This document shows, piece after piece, positions 29,217 to 37,958 of a DNA stretch of 64,000 bases. The notes under the pieces were generated by a model. That model was not told the DNA's origin, did no database searches, and saw only the letters and a program-made list of their open reading frames with translations. The translations under genes were made by a program, and so were the position numbers. The first letter of the stretch is position 1. Every line of letters begins with the position of its first letter. Where the stretch lies: NCBI RefSeq assembly GCF_000284415.1, contig NC_017059.1, positions 1,000,725 to 1,064,724 of the forward strand. The letters run 5' to 3'. Source of the DNA: Pararhodospirillum photometricum DSM 122. Lineage in GTDB: Bacteria > Pseudomonadota > Alphaproteobacteria > Rhodospirillales > Rhodospirillaceae.

Positions 29217-31493
29217 CTCCACCGGCCGCCGCGCAGGCAACCGCACACACACGGTCGTCCCCTTGCCCAGCGCGCTGGCCAGGGTCAGGCTCCCTCCATG
29301 CAATTCGACCAGCGCCTTGGACAGCGGCAGCCCCAGACCGGTGCCGTCGTAGCGCCGCGCCAAGGTGGCATCGACCTGACCGAAGGCCTGCAAGGCGACC
29401 GGGATGTCCTCGGGGGCCATGCCGATCCCGGAGTCAATCACCTGAATCTCGAGAAAGTCAGCCTCGGAGCGGGTGACAACCCGCACGGTGCCGCTCGCCG
29501 GAGTAAATTTGATGGCGTTGCTCAGAAGGTTGATGAGCACCTGCTTCAGGCGGCGCGGTTCGCCATCGACCAAAGGCAAGGCGCCTTGGGTGTCGAAGGT
29601 CAAGGCGACGCCGGCTGCCTGGGCACGCTCGCTGATCAGGCGGCGCACCGCCTCCAGGATGCGGACAACGGCCACAGGCTCGAAGAACACCTGCATGCGC
29701 CCGGCTTCCACCCGGCTGACGTCGAGGATGTCGTTGATCACGTCGAGCAGGTGGCGGCCCGACTCGCTGATGTTGACGGCATAATCCCGGTACTGCCGAG
29801 CGCCGACTGAACCGAACATCTCGTTTTGGATAATCTCGGAAAAGCCGATGATGGCGTTGAGGGGGGTACGCAGCTCGTGGCTCATGTTGGCCAGGAACTC
29901 GGACTTGGCCCGGCTGGCCAACTCGGCCTGTTCCTTGGCTTCGAGCAGGCGTTCTTGGGCCTTGCGGCGATCGGTGACGTCGGCAACCGAGCCGATCAGA
30001 CGGACCAGCCGGCCCTCGGGCCCGCGCCGGGCCGAGGCTTGGTGACGCACCCAGGTCTCCTCACGGTTGGCCAGCCGAATCTCGGCCGAGAAGAGATCGC
30101 TTGTGCCCGAGAGCACCCGGCCCAGTTCGGCGCGGTAGCCCTCCACATCGTCGGGATGGACCAGGGCCAGCCAGTCGCGTGAGGTGGTGATGGTGGCCGG
30201 ATCGGCGCCGATCACATCGCGGATACGATCGGAATAGGTCATTTGGTCGCGATCCACGTCCCAATCGACGATCGCCTCGTTGATCGCCGACAGGGCCAGG
30301 GCTTGGCGCTCCTCGCTTTCGCGCAACCGAGCCTCGGCCTTCTTGCGCTCGGTGATGTCGCGGGTCACGGCGGTGTAAAGCGGCTGGCCGCCGAGGTGCA
30401 CCTGGCTGACCCCGAGTTCCACCGGGAACTCGCTGCCATCGCGCCGCCGCCCCACAACCTCGCGGCCGGGCCCCAGGGACGGCCGGTCCTCGCGCGGGCG
30501 CACGGCGGCCAGCAGGCGCCGGACCTCGCGCCCGGGGACCAGAACGGCAAGACTGGCGCCCACCAGATCCTCGGCCCGGTAGCCAAACATGCGTTCCGCC
30601 GCCGGGTTGAGGGACTGGATCAAGCCCTGGCCATCAACGACGATCACCCCGTCGATCATGGCGCGCATGATGCCGTCCAGACGCTGCTCGCGCTGGCGCG
30701 CCATTTCCGAGGCCTTATGGGTATCGGTAATGTCGATCATCACGCCCACCCGGCCCCCTTCCGGGGTGGGTGATTCGATGACGCGGACCCAGCGCCCCTT
30801 GGCGTTGAGAAAGTCCCAAGGGCCGCGCGGGGCCTTGTGCCGGGCGAGGCACAGGCCCAGCCAGCGCCCCGGGTTGCGCTGGGCCGCCGGGATGGCGCCG
30901 AGGAAACAGGCCAGACTCATCATTTCATAGTAGCTGGTGCGCCCGGGCGGTGGCTTGAGGCCGGGCAGAAGCTCCATGACCCGATGGTTGCACAGCACGA
31001 TGCGGTCTTCGTCGTCGCAGAGATAGAAGCCCTGGGTGGTTGACTCCAGCGCGCGAGACAGACGGGTCTCTATCTCCAGGACACGACGCTTGCTTTCCTC
31101 CAGCATCTCGGCGCGACGCTTCATAGCGGTGATGTCGCGCACGAGGGTGAGGCTGGAGCCATCGCGAAAGACCTGATCGCGGGCCAGCGCCCAATGGCCA
31201 TTACTGAGCCGAACCTCGGAAGCTTCCCGCCGCGCCCGGCGTTTCAAGCGCTCGGCGATCCAGCAGGCCCCGCCATCTGTGCCGGGATCGACATAGCCAA
31301 CCTCGACCAAGGCGTGGATGAGGTCGGAGAACGTCCGCCCAGGGACCAGGAGGGGCTTCAAGGCTTCGAACATCGCCATGTACCGGGCGTTGACATACAC
31401 CAGACGATCCTGGCCATCGAAGTAGACGGCGCCATCCTCCAGGGTTTCCAACAGGTCGAAAAATTTCTGCTCCGAGTGCATGACGGGGGTCAT
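29166..31493 (-). CDS. Multi-PAS sensor histidine kinase
   Basis: A cytosolic hybrid-free kinase of 775 aa. The start at ATG 31493 (MTPVMHSEQKFFDLLE) has GGGAGG upstream; the frame extends further up but without similarity. Four PAS-like domains follow one another; the third is marked by IDGVIVVDGQGLIQ and the fourth by DWDVDRDQMTYS. Then come the HisKA box with phospho-acceptor His (ANMSHELRTPLNAI) and the ATPase with INLLSNAIKF (N box), DSGIGM (G1) and GTGLGLPLSK (G2). The last 17 or so residues (EKAGEARPPQTPRS) are encoded by the palindromic repeat, so the repeat supplies the stop codon. There is no adjacent response regulator. Confidence 0.9.
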   Translation of the reverse strand: MTPVMHSEQKFFDLLETLEDGAVYFDGQDRLVYVNARYMAMFEALKPLLVPGRTFSDLIHALVEVGYVDPGTDGGACWIAERLKRRARREASEVRLSNGHWALARDQVFRDGSSLTLVRDITAMKRRAEMLEESKRRVLEIETRLSRALESTTQGFYLCDDEDRIVLCNHRVMELLPGLKPPPGRTSYYEMMSLACFLGAIPAAQRNPGRWLGLCLARHKAPRGPWDFLNAKGRWVRVIESPTPEGGRVGVMIDITDTHKASEMARQREQRLDGIMRAMIDGVIVVDGQGLIQSLNPAAERMFGYRAEDLVGASLAVLVPGREVRRLLAAVRPREDRPSLGPGREVVGRRRDGSEFPVELGVSQVHLGGQPLYTAVTRDITERKKAEARLRESEERQALALSAINEAIVDWDVDRDQMTYSDRIRDVIGADPATITTSRDWLALVHPDDVEGYRAELGRVLSGTSDLFSAEIRLANREETWVRHQASARRGPEGRLVRLIGSVADVTDRRKAQERLLEAKEQAELASRAKSEFLANMSHELRTPLNAIIGFSEIIQNEMFGSVGARQYRDYAVNISESGRHLLDVINDILDVSRVEAGRMQVFFEPVAVVRILEAVRRLISERAQAAGVALTFDTQGALPLVDGEPRRLKQVLINLLSNAIKFTPASGTVRVVTRSEADFLEIQVIDSGIGMAPEDIPVALQAFGQVDATLARRYDGTGLGLPLSKALVELHGGSLTLASALGKGTTVCVRLPARRPVEGEKAGEARPPQTPRSR

Positions 31494-31692
31494 GCCGTCT
31501 TGTGCCTCCCTGCATGGCATGAGGCCTGGCCCCACCGATCCGGGCGCAGGTGCTCGCCTTTGTAAACCAACGAGATCAAGCTCCCTATGAAGGATCATCC
31601 CACACGCAAAGGCAAGACACAGGCGCGTGCCAGGGGGCCTAAAAAAAGCAGGAGCGCGGGCCCGGACCGCCCCCGCGGGATCACAACTCTGG

Positions 31693-31721
31693 TTGACCCA
31701 GGTACAAAGCGAATCGACAAT
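31693..31721 (+). promoter_or_regulatory. Possible promoter for cheZ
   Basis: TTGACC, a 17-base spacer, then GACAAT, 39 bases before the cheZ ATG. The -35 is good and the -10 matches TATAAT at four of six positions. Confidence 0.4.
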
Positions 31722-31759
31722 AACAGAAGGAGGGGACGCGCGGAAAAAGGACCAGAGAC

Positions 31760-32509
31760 ATGGCGCGATCCGGGGATAAAAAGCCATTTACAGCCGAGTT
31801 GCACCGGCGCCGTCCCCAAGACGGCGAAGAGGTGGACAATGCCACTCTTCTACGAGCCATTGAGGCTCTTCAGGCCCAGGTCGCAGCCCTGGGGGGAGGT
31901 CGCACCGACGATGACGAAAACGACCCACAGACTGCCGCCTCAACCGATCCAGCGGCACCGCCCCCCGTGAGCCCGACCCAGCACGCGGAAAACCGCCTGC
32001 TGAAGATTGAATTGAACGCCCTGGCCCACAGTATCGAAACCACCAAGAAAGAAATCGCCCTTCTGGTTGCCGAAGACAGTCAAGGCGATCGCCTGACCAC
32101 CGTCACCAACGAACTGGACGCCGTGGTCAGCGCCACCGAAAACGCCACCCACACCATCTTAGACAGCGTTGAACGCATGGCCGGCCTGGCCGCCCAAATC
32201 CAGGCCCAGGAGCAAGACAGTTATATTCGCCGCCTTGCCGACGAAATCCAGGAACTGACCGTTGGCGTTTTCGAAGCCTGCAATTTTCAGGACCTGACGG
32301 GACAACGCATTGGCAAGGTCGTCAACACGCTCAAATATATCGAGGCGCGTGTGGATCGCATGATGACGATCTGGGGCCGGGATACCTTCCGCGATTTGCC
32401 GTTCGAGCCGGAAGAACGCTCCCCTGATGTGGACAAACGCCTTCTCAATGGACCGCAAGATCACGTCAGAGCCATCAGCCAAGACGAAATCGACCTTCTT
32501 TTCGGATAA
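31760..32509 (+). CDS. cheZ: Chemotaxis phosphatase CheZ
   Basis: Dephosphorylates CheY-P, ending the run/tumble signal. A variable acidic N-terminus (about 1-75) is followed by a long helical hairpin. The phosphatase motif FQDLTGQ is at residues 176-182, keeping the catalytic pair Asp178 and Gln182. The C-terminal CheY-binding peptide is present (ISQDEIDLLFG). At 249 aa it is the usual size. No cheY or cheA gene is nearby, but a methyl-accepting receptor gene follows 108 bases downstream on the same strand, which supports a chemotaxis role. CheZ is found in only part of the alphaproteobacteria. Confidence 0.9.
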   Translation: MARSGDKKPFTAELHRRRPQDGEEVDNATLLRAIEALQAQVAALGGGRTDDDENDPQTAASTDPAAPPPVSPTQHAENRLLKIELNALAHSIETTKKEIALLVAEDSQGDRLTTVTNELDAVVSATENATHTILDSVERMAGLAAQIQAQEQDSYIRRLADEIQELTVGVFEACNFQDLTGQRIGKVVNTLKYIEARVDRMMTIWGRDTFRDLPFEPEERSPDVDKRLLNGPQDHVRAISQDEIDLLFG

Positions 32510-32617
32510 GGGGCCTGCAAAAGGGGCGGCGCTTGACCGTTTTCCCCTTCATTTCCGTTGCTGGGAGAGAGAAACAAAACGTATCCTAAGGTATGGGACT
32601 CGGCACGGGAGGGGAGA

Positions 32618-34315
32618 ATGCGGCCAGGAAAGACGACGCGGTTAACCATGACGGTGTCCCAGCGGGTCGCCCTGGTGGTTCTTCTCAACACACTGCTCAT
32701 CGGCCTGACCGTTGGAGTTGCCACCCTCTCCATCCTCACCCAAAAAGCCGAACAGGACGCCCTGGACGCCATCGACCGCTCCATGCGGGTCGCCTGGAAC
32801 GAAGTCACGGCCCTGGGCGAGCCCCTTGCCGTGCGCGATGGCCTGCTGTACGCCGGATCGCAGAGGCTTGATGACAACGACGCCGTCGTCGATCGCATCG
32901 TCGCCCAGGTCGGGGGCACCGCCACCGTGTTTCGCGGCGAGACCCGTGTCGCCACAAACGTGCGCAAGCCTGATGGCACGCGCGCCGTAGGAACCACCCT
33001 GGCCCGCAACGCCGCCCACACAGCGGTGTTCACCCGCCAGGAGCCCTATCGCGGCATCGTCGAGATCCTCGGCGAACCCTACATCACTGGATACGACCCC
33101 ATTCGGGGAACCGATGGCAGCGTGCTTGGCATTTTGTACGTGGGCATGCCCGTCGCCCAGTTTTTTGCCGCCGCCGAGGCGGTCAAAACCTGGATCTTGG
33201 TCACGCTCGTCGGCTGCGGCGCCTTGGGGCTGGCCCTGGCCCTGGGGCTGGCCCGTCTGACCATCGTGCGCCCGCTGCATGGCATCACGGCGACCATGGC
33301 CCGGCTGGCGGCGGGGGAAGAAGTCCAGGCCATCCCTCACACCGAGCGCGGCGACGATATCGGGGCCATGGCCCGCGCCCTGGAGGTTTTTCGCGCCAAC
33401 GCCGCCGAAACGCTGCGCCTGCGCGGCGAGGCCGCCTTGCGCGACGAGGCCCAGCGCCGCCAGCGCCGCCAAGACCTCCTGGCCCTCGCCGACGAAATGG
33501 AGGCCAAGGTCCACACCGTGGTTCAAGCCGCCGGCACGTCCATCGACCGGCTGCATCGGGCTGCCGACGATCTGACAGCCAATGCCGGCCGCACCGGGGC
33601 GCAAAGCACCACCTTGGCCCAGGCGAGCACTCTGGCCTCGACCAAGGTGGAAACCGTGGCGGTGGCGGGGCAACAGCTCGCGGCCTCCATCCAGGAGATC
33701 GCCCGCCAAGTGGCCCAGTCCAGCCAGATCGCCGGCGAGGCGGTGGCCGAGGCTACCCAGACGCGCGACATTGTGGAAGGCTTGGCCCAGGCCGCCACCC
33801 GCATCGGCGAGGTCCTGACCCTGATTGACGGCATCGCGAGCCAGACCAACCTGCTGGCCCTCAACGCCACCATCGAGGCAGCGCGGGCCGGCGAGGCGGG
33901 CAAGGGCTTTGCCGTGGTCGCGCATGAGGTCAAAACCCTGGCCGGACAAACGGGCCACGCCACCGACGACATTTCCCGCCAGATCGCCGCCGTGCAGGAG
34001 GGAACCCGGGCCGTGGTCGCGGCCATCCACGCCATTGCCCAGACCATTGGGCGGATCGACACCTTTTCCAGCGGCATTGCCGGCGCCGTCGAGGAACAAG
34101 GCGCAGTCACCGCCGACATCGCCCGCACTGTCGAAGCCGCCAGCCGCGGCGTGCGCGACGTCTCCACCAGCGTGGCTGCCGTGGCCCAGGCCGCCGCCGA
34201 CACCGGCCGCATGGCCCAGGCGGTCTTTGGCGTGGCCGAGGAACTAAAGCGCGAAAACCAGGAAATCCAAGACGCCATCGAGAGCTTCCTGACCGAAGTC
34301 AGAGGACGCCCCTAA
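32618..34315 (+). CDS. Methyl-accepting chemotaxis protein with single Cache domain
   Basis: Receptor of 565 aa. The start at ATG 32618 has GGGAGGGGAGA just upstream; the ATG at 32648 is a weaker alternative. A transmembrane helix ([19 protein letters not shown]) leads into a periplasmic Cache-like domain of about 150 residues with [21 protein letters not shown] and [14 protein letters not shown] second helix ([20 protein letters not shown]), a HAMP and a signalling domain follow. The hairpin tip is [20 protein letters not shown] with [17 protein letters not shown]. Cache-type receptors with this periplasmic fold often sense small organic acids. It lies downstream of cheZ and ends before a palindromic repeat. 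Confidence 0.92.
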   Translation: MRPGKTTRLTMTVSQRVALVVLLNTLLIGLTVGVATLSILTQKAEQDALDAIDRSMRVAWNEVTALGEPLAVRDGLLYAGSQRLDDNDAVVDRIVAQVGGTATVFRGETRVATNVRKPDGTRAVGTTLARNAAHTAVFTRQEPYRGIVEILGEPYITGYDPIRGTDGSVLGILYVGMPVAQFFAAAEAVKTWILVTLVGCGALGLALALGLARLTIVRPLHGITATMARLAAGEEVQAIPHTERGDDIGAMARALEVFRANAAETLRLRGEAALRDEAQRRQRRQDLLALADEMEAKVHTVVQAAGTSIDRLHRAADDLTANAGRTGAQSTTLAQASTLASTKVETVAVAGQQLAASIQEIARQVAQSSQIAGEAVAEATQTRDIVEGLAQAATRIGEVLTLIDGIASQTNLLALNATIEAARAGEAGKGFAVVAHEVKTLAGQTGHATDDISRQIAAVQEGTRAVVAAIHAIAQTIGRIDTFSSGIAGAVEEQGAVTADIARTVEAASRGVRDVSTSVAAVAQAAADTGRMAQAVFGVAEELKRENQEIQDAIESFLTEVRGRP

Positions 34316-34317
34316 AA

Positions 34318-34405
34318 TAGACCGAGGGGTCTGGGGAGGCCGCGCCTCCCCAGCCTTAAAAAAAGAAGGCTGGGGAGGCGCGGCCTCCCCAGACCCCTCG
34401 ATTCC
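34318..34405. repeat. Paired GC-rich palindromic repeat
   Basis: GAGGGGTCTGGGGAGGCCGC, GCCTCCCCAGCCTT, a poly-A loop, then the near-exact inverse ending CCAGACCCCTCG. It is a roughly 85 bp inverted repeat between the receptor gene and the next kinase gene. Confidence 0.9.
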
Positions 34406-34418
34406 GTCAGAGGATCCC

Positions 34419-35714
34419 ATGGGACGCTTGTTTTGGAAGCTGTTCTTCTGCTTTTGGTTGGGCATGGTCTTGTCGTTCGTTGCCGGCGTGACCTACCTCC
34501 TGCTCACCGACTACCGCGAGGCGGCCCACTCGACGGCGGGGGTCCAGGCGGGGGTGATGCTGGCCACCGCCGAAGCCCTGGTCGCCACGGGCGGCGTGGA
34601 CGCCCTCACCCCGGTCCTTGCGCGCTGGAACGCCGAAAGCCCGCGCCTGGGCGTGCTGGACGCCACCACCGGACAGCGCCTCGCCGGTGTCGTGCCCACA
34701 GCCCCCCCCGGCAGCCGCCTGGACGTGACGCCTCCCGATGGGCGCCCCGTGGTGCTGGTGACCGACGTGGTGGCCCTGAGCCTGGGCGAGCACCCCTCGC
34801 CGGTCGGCATCCCGGTGATGTCGGGCGCGGTGGTGGCCTTTGTTCTCAGCTATTTCCTGGCGTGGTACCTGTCCCACCCCTTGCAGAAGATCCGCTGGGC
34901 CCTGGGGCGGGTGGCGGAGGGGCATTTTGATACCCGGGTGGCGCCGCGCCTGGGCCAGCGCCGCGACGAAATCGTCGATCTCGGCCACGACGTGGATCGC
35001 ATGGCCCGGCAACTGCAACAGTTCGTCGAGGAGCGCCAGCGCTTGTTGCACGATATCTCCCACGAACTGCGCTCGCCGCTGACCCGGCTTCAAGCCGCCA
35101 TCGGGTTGGTGCGCCAAGATCCCGCACGCTCCGGCCCCATGCTGGAACGCATCGAGCGCGAGGCGGTGCGCATGGATGTTTTGATTGACGATCTGCTGAC
35201 CCTGGCTCGCCTTGAGGTCGGGTCTTTCCCCTTCGCCCGCGAGCGGGTTGATTTGATCGACCTCCTCTCGGCCATTGTTGACGATGCCGCCTTCGAGGCC
35301 GAGGCCCAGGGCTGCGCCGTCACCTTGAACGCCGAGGGAAATTTCGTGTGCACCGTGAGCGGCGAGGTCTTGTATCGGGCGTTTGAGAACATCGTGCGCA
35401 ACGCCGTGAAGTTCACGGCGCCCGGTACCACGGTGGTGGTGCGGGCCGAGGCCCTTGAGGAGGAGGGCCAGCCCTGGCTGCGGGTCAGTGTCGAGGACCA
35501 CGGGGCCGGGGTGCCGCCGGCGCTTCTGGGGCGCATTTTCGAGCCGTTCTTGCGTGTGGCCAGCGATAGCCCAACCCCGGGGTTTGGCCTGGGCCTTGCC
35601 ATTGCCCGGCGCGCCGTCGAATCGCACGGCGGGCGCATTCATGCCGAGTTGGCTGGGCATGGCGGCTTGCGGGTGGTGATGGTGTTGCCTGGGGCGCCTG
35701 CGGGGGAGAAATAA
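34419..35714 (+). CDS. CpxA-like sensor histidine kinase (no adjacent regulator)
   Basis: A membrane kinase of 431 aa. Helix one is at residues about 5-28, followed by a periplasmic domain of about 100 residues and helix two (VMSGAVVAFVLSYFLAWYL), then a HAMP domain (HPLQKIRWALGRVAEGHF). The HisKA box is LLHDISHELRSPLTRLQ with the phospho-acceptor His. The ATPase has ENIVRNAVKF (N box), EDHGAGVP (G1) and GFGLGLAIARRAV (G2). This layout matches the CpxA/EnvZ class, whose partner OmpR-type regulator normally lies just upstream. No regulator is present on either side here; a receptor gene precedes it instead. The start ATG 34419 directly follows the repeat. Confidence 0.9.
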   Translation: MGRLFWKLFFCFWLGMVLSFVAGVTYLLLTDYREAAHSTAGVQAGVMLATAEALVATGGVDALTPVLARWNAESPRLGVLDATTGQRLAGVVPTAPPGSRLDVTPPDGRPVVLVTDVVALSLGEHPSPVGIPVMSGAVVAFVLSYFLAWYLSHPLQKIRWALGRVAEGHFDTRVAPRLGQRRDEIVDLGHDVDRMARQLQQFVEERQRLLHDISHELRSPLTRLQAAIGLVRQDPARSGPMLERIEREAVRMDVLIDDLLTLARLEVGSFPFARERVDLIDLLSAIVDDAAFEAEAQGCAVTLNAEGNFVCTVSGEVLYRAFENIVRNAVKFTAPGTTVVVRAEALEEEGQPWLRVSVEDHGAGVPPALLGRIFEPFLRVASDSPTPGFGLGLAIARRAVESHGGRIHAELAGHGGLRVVMVLPGAPAGEK

Positions 35715-35715
35715 G

Positions 35716-35814
35716 GGCAGGCTGGGGAGGCGGGCCTCCCCAGACCCCTCCGATCCTTGGGGATCCCTCGGGAACGAGGGGTCTGGGGAGGCCCGCCTCC
35801 CCAGCCTTCCCTTT
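35716..35814. repeat. Paired GC-rich palindromic repeat
   Basis: GGCTGGGGAGGCGGGCCTCC, ACCCCTCCGATCC, spacer, GAGGGGTCTGGGGAGGC, then GCCTCCCCAGCCTTCC. It lies between the convergent ends of the CpxA-like kinase and the ABC-F gene. Confidence 0.9.
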
Positions 35815-37731
35815 TTACCCTTCCGCGAGAGCCGGCTCGGCAGCGGTCGCGGTTTCCAAAGCCTCATGGGCCAACAGCCACGTTTCCTCGGCCTCGGCCA
35901 AAGCACGCTGAACCTCGCCCAGGTCGCGTTGCAAAGCGGTCACGGCAGCGGCCGGTCCCTGGTACAACGCGGGATCGGCCAGCTTGGCCTCGATCTCGGT
36001 CTTTTTCTTTTCCAGAGTCGCCAGCTTTTTCTCGGCCGCCTCCACCGCCTTGCGCAAGGGCGCCAGACGGGTTCGGGCCTCGGCGGCGGCGCGGCGACGG
36101 TCCTTCTGGGCCTGGGCCGAGTTGAGCGCGTCGCTAGGACCGCTGGCCGAGCCCTCGCGCCGGGCTTCACGGGCGCGCTCCAGCAACAAGGCGCGGTAAT
36201 CGTCCATATCGCCGTCAAACGGGGTCAGGGTGCCGCCATCCACCAGCCACAGCCGGTCGGCGACCATTTCCACCAGACGCGGATCGTGAGAGATCAGGAC
36301 GACGGCCCCTTGGAAGACATTGAGCGCCCGCATCAGGGACTCGCGCGAGTCGATGTCGAGGTGGTTGGTCGGCTCGTCCAAGATCAGCAGATGCGGGGCC
36401 TCGCGGCAGGTCAGGGCGATCAGCAACCGCGCCTTCTCGCCGCCCGACAGCGACGACACCGGCGTGTTGACCCGCGCCTCGCCAAAGCCGAAGCGGCCCA
36501 GGTGGGCCCGGATTTTCTGGTCGGCCAGATCGCCCATCAAGCGCCGACCGTGCTGCAACGGCGTCTCGCCCAGGCGCAGCTCCTCGGTCTGATGCTGGGC
36601 AAAGTAGCCGATGCGCAGCTTGGAAGGGGCCCGCAGCTCGCCGCCCAGCAGGTCCAGCCGCCCGGCCAGCACCTTGGCCAGGGTTGACTTGCCGTTGCCG
36701 TTGGCGCCCAGCAGGGCGACCCGGTCGTCCATGTCCAGACGAAAGTTGAGACCGCGCAGCACCACCGTGTCGCCATACCCCGCCACCCCGTTCTCCACGG
36801 CGATGACCGGGGGCGGCAAGGACTCGGGGTCGGGGAAATCAAACGGGATCACCGCTTCCTCGACCGTGGCGGTGATCGGGGTCATGCGCTCCAGACGCTT
36901 CAACCGACTCTGGGCCTGACGCGCCTTGGTCGCCTTGGCGCGAAAGCGATCGACAAACGCCTGGATGTGCCGGCGCTCCTCGGCCTGACGCTGGGCCGCC
37001 TTGGCCAAGTGCTCCAGCCGCTCGGCCCGCGTCCGCTCGAAGCGATCGAAGTTGCCCTGGTAGGAGACCAGCTTGCCGTTCTCCAGATGCAAGATGCGCT
37101 CGACCGCCCGGTTGAGCAGATCGCGGTCGTGGCTGATGACGATCAAGGTGCCGGGATAGCTGGCCAGAAAGCTCTCCAGCCACAGCGTCGCCTCCAGGTC
37201 GAGGTGGTTGGTCGGCTCATCGAGCAGCAAGAGGTCGGGCCGGGCAAACAAGGCCGCTGCCAGGGCCACGCGCATGCGCCAACCGCCCGAAAAGGTGCCC
37301 ACCGCCCGGGTATGGTCCTGGGACGCAAACCCCAGACCGCAGAGAATCGCCCCAGCCCGGGCCGGCGCCCCGTGGGCCCCGATCACCGCCAGCCGCTCGT
37401 GCAGATCGGCCACGCGGTGGGGATCGGGGTGGCCGTCCAACTCGGCCAACAAGGCGGCGCGCTCGGTATCGGCGGCCAGCACGCAGTCGAGCAGCGAGAT
37501 CTCGCCGTCGGGCGCCTCCTGGGCCACCTGCCCCACCCGGGCGCGCGGGCGCACGGCGATGGAGCCGCCATCGGGGCTGCGCTCGCCGAGGATCAAACGA
37601 AACAGGGTCGTCTTACCCGTGCCATTGCGGCCGACCAGACCCACCCGCTGGCCTTCGGGAACGTGGGCGCTGGCGCCGTCGAGAAGGGTGCGGCCGCCAA
37701 TGCGGCTGACCACGGAATTCACATGAAGCAT
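35815..37731 (-). CDS. ABC-F family ATPase (YheS/Uup-like)
   Basis: Soluble protein with two ABC ATPase domains and no membrane part; ABC-F proteins act on the ribosome. Domain one has Walker A GRNGTGKTT (about residues 35-43), signature FSGGWRMRV and Walker B LLLLDEPTNHLD. Domain two has GANGNGKST, LSGGEKARL and LLILDEPTNHLD. The linker between them is the charged helical ABC-F type (KATKARQAQSRLKRLERM). A C-terminal coiled coil of about 90 residues follows (KKLATLEKKKTEIEAKL). At 638 aa it matches YheS. There is no sign of a dedicated antibiotic resistance role. The gene stands alone between convergent repeats. Confidence 0.93.
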   Translation of the reverse strand: MLHVNSVVSRIGGRTLLDGASAHVPEGQRVGLVGRNGTGKTTLFRLILGERSPDGGSIAVRPRARVGQVAQEAPDGEISLLDCVLAADTERAALLAELDGHPDPHRVADLHERLAVIGAHGAPARAGAILCGLGFASQDHTRAVGTFSGGWRMRVALAAALFARPDLLLLDEPTNHLDLEATLWLESFLASYPGTLIVISHDRDLLNRAVERILHLENGKLVSYQGNFDRFERTRAERLEHLAKAAQRQAEERRHIQAFVDRFRAKATKARQAQSRLKRLERMTPITATVEEAVIPFDFPDPESLPPPVIAVENGVAGYGDTVVLRGLNFRLDMDDRVALLGANGNGKSTLAKVLAGRLDLLGGELRAPSKLRIGYFAQHQTEELRLGETPLQHGRRLMGDLADQKIRAHLGRFGFGEARVNTPVSSLSGGEKARLLIALTCREAPHLLILDEPTNHLDIDSRESLMRALNVFQGAVVLISHDPRLVEMVADRLWLVDGGTLTPFDGDMDDYRALLLERAREARREGSASGPSDALNSAQAQKDRRRAAAEARTRLAPLRKAVEAAEKKLATLEKKKTEIEAKLADPALYQGPAAAVTALQRDLGEVQRALAEAEETWLLAHEALETATAAEPALAEG

Positions 37732-37823
37732 GGGCCGGTCCCGCGCGCGAATCGTTAAAAGGGCACCATACGAAGCCCCTCGGCTTGGCGCCAGCCCTCC
37801 GCTTTGATGTATTCCACTCCTTG

Positions 37824-37882
37824 CCCCCCCAAGGAGTGGAGGGGTCTGGGGAGGCCCCCGCCTCCCCAGCCTGCCTTTTTTG
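37824..37882. repeat. GC-rich palindromic repeat
   Basis: GGAGGGGTCTGGGGAGGCCC, GCCTCCCCAGCCTGCC and a T-run. It lies between the divergent ABC-F and TerF-like genes, in the leader of the latter. Confidence 0.8.
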
Positions 37883-37958
37883 TCTTTCCTGGCCCACAGC
37901 CCCAGTCACCACAGTCGGGACTCCGCCCGGAAACCTCGCCCATAGGAGAGGCCTTGAG

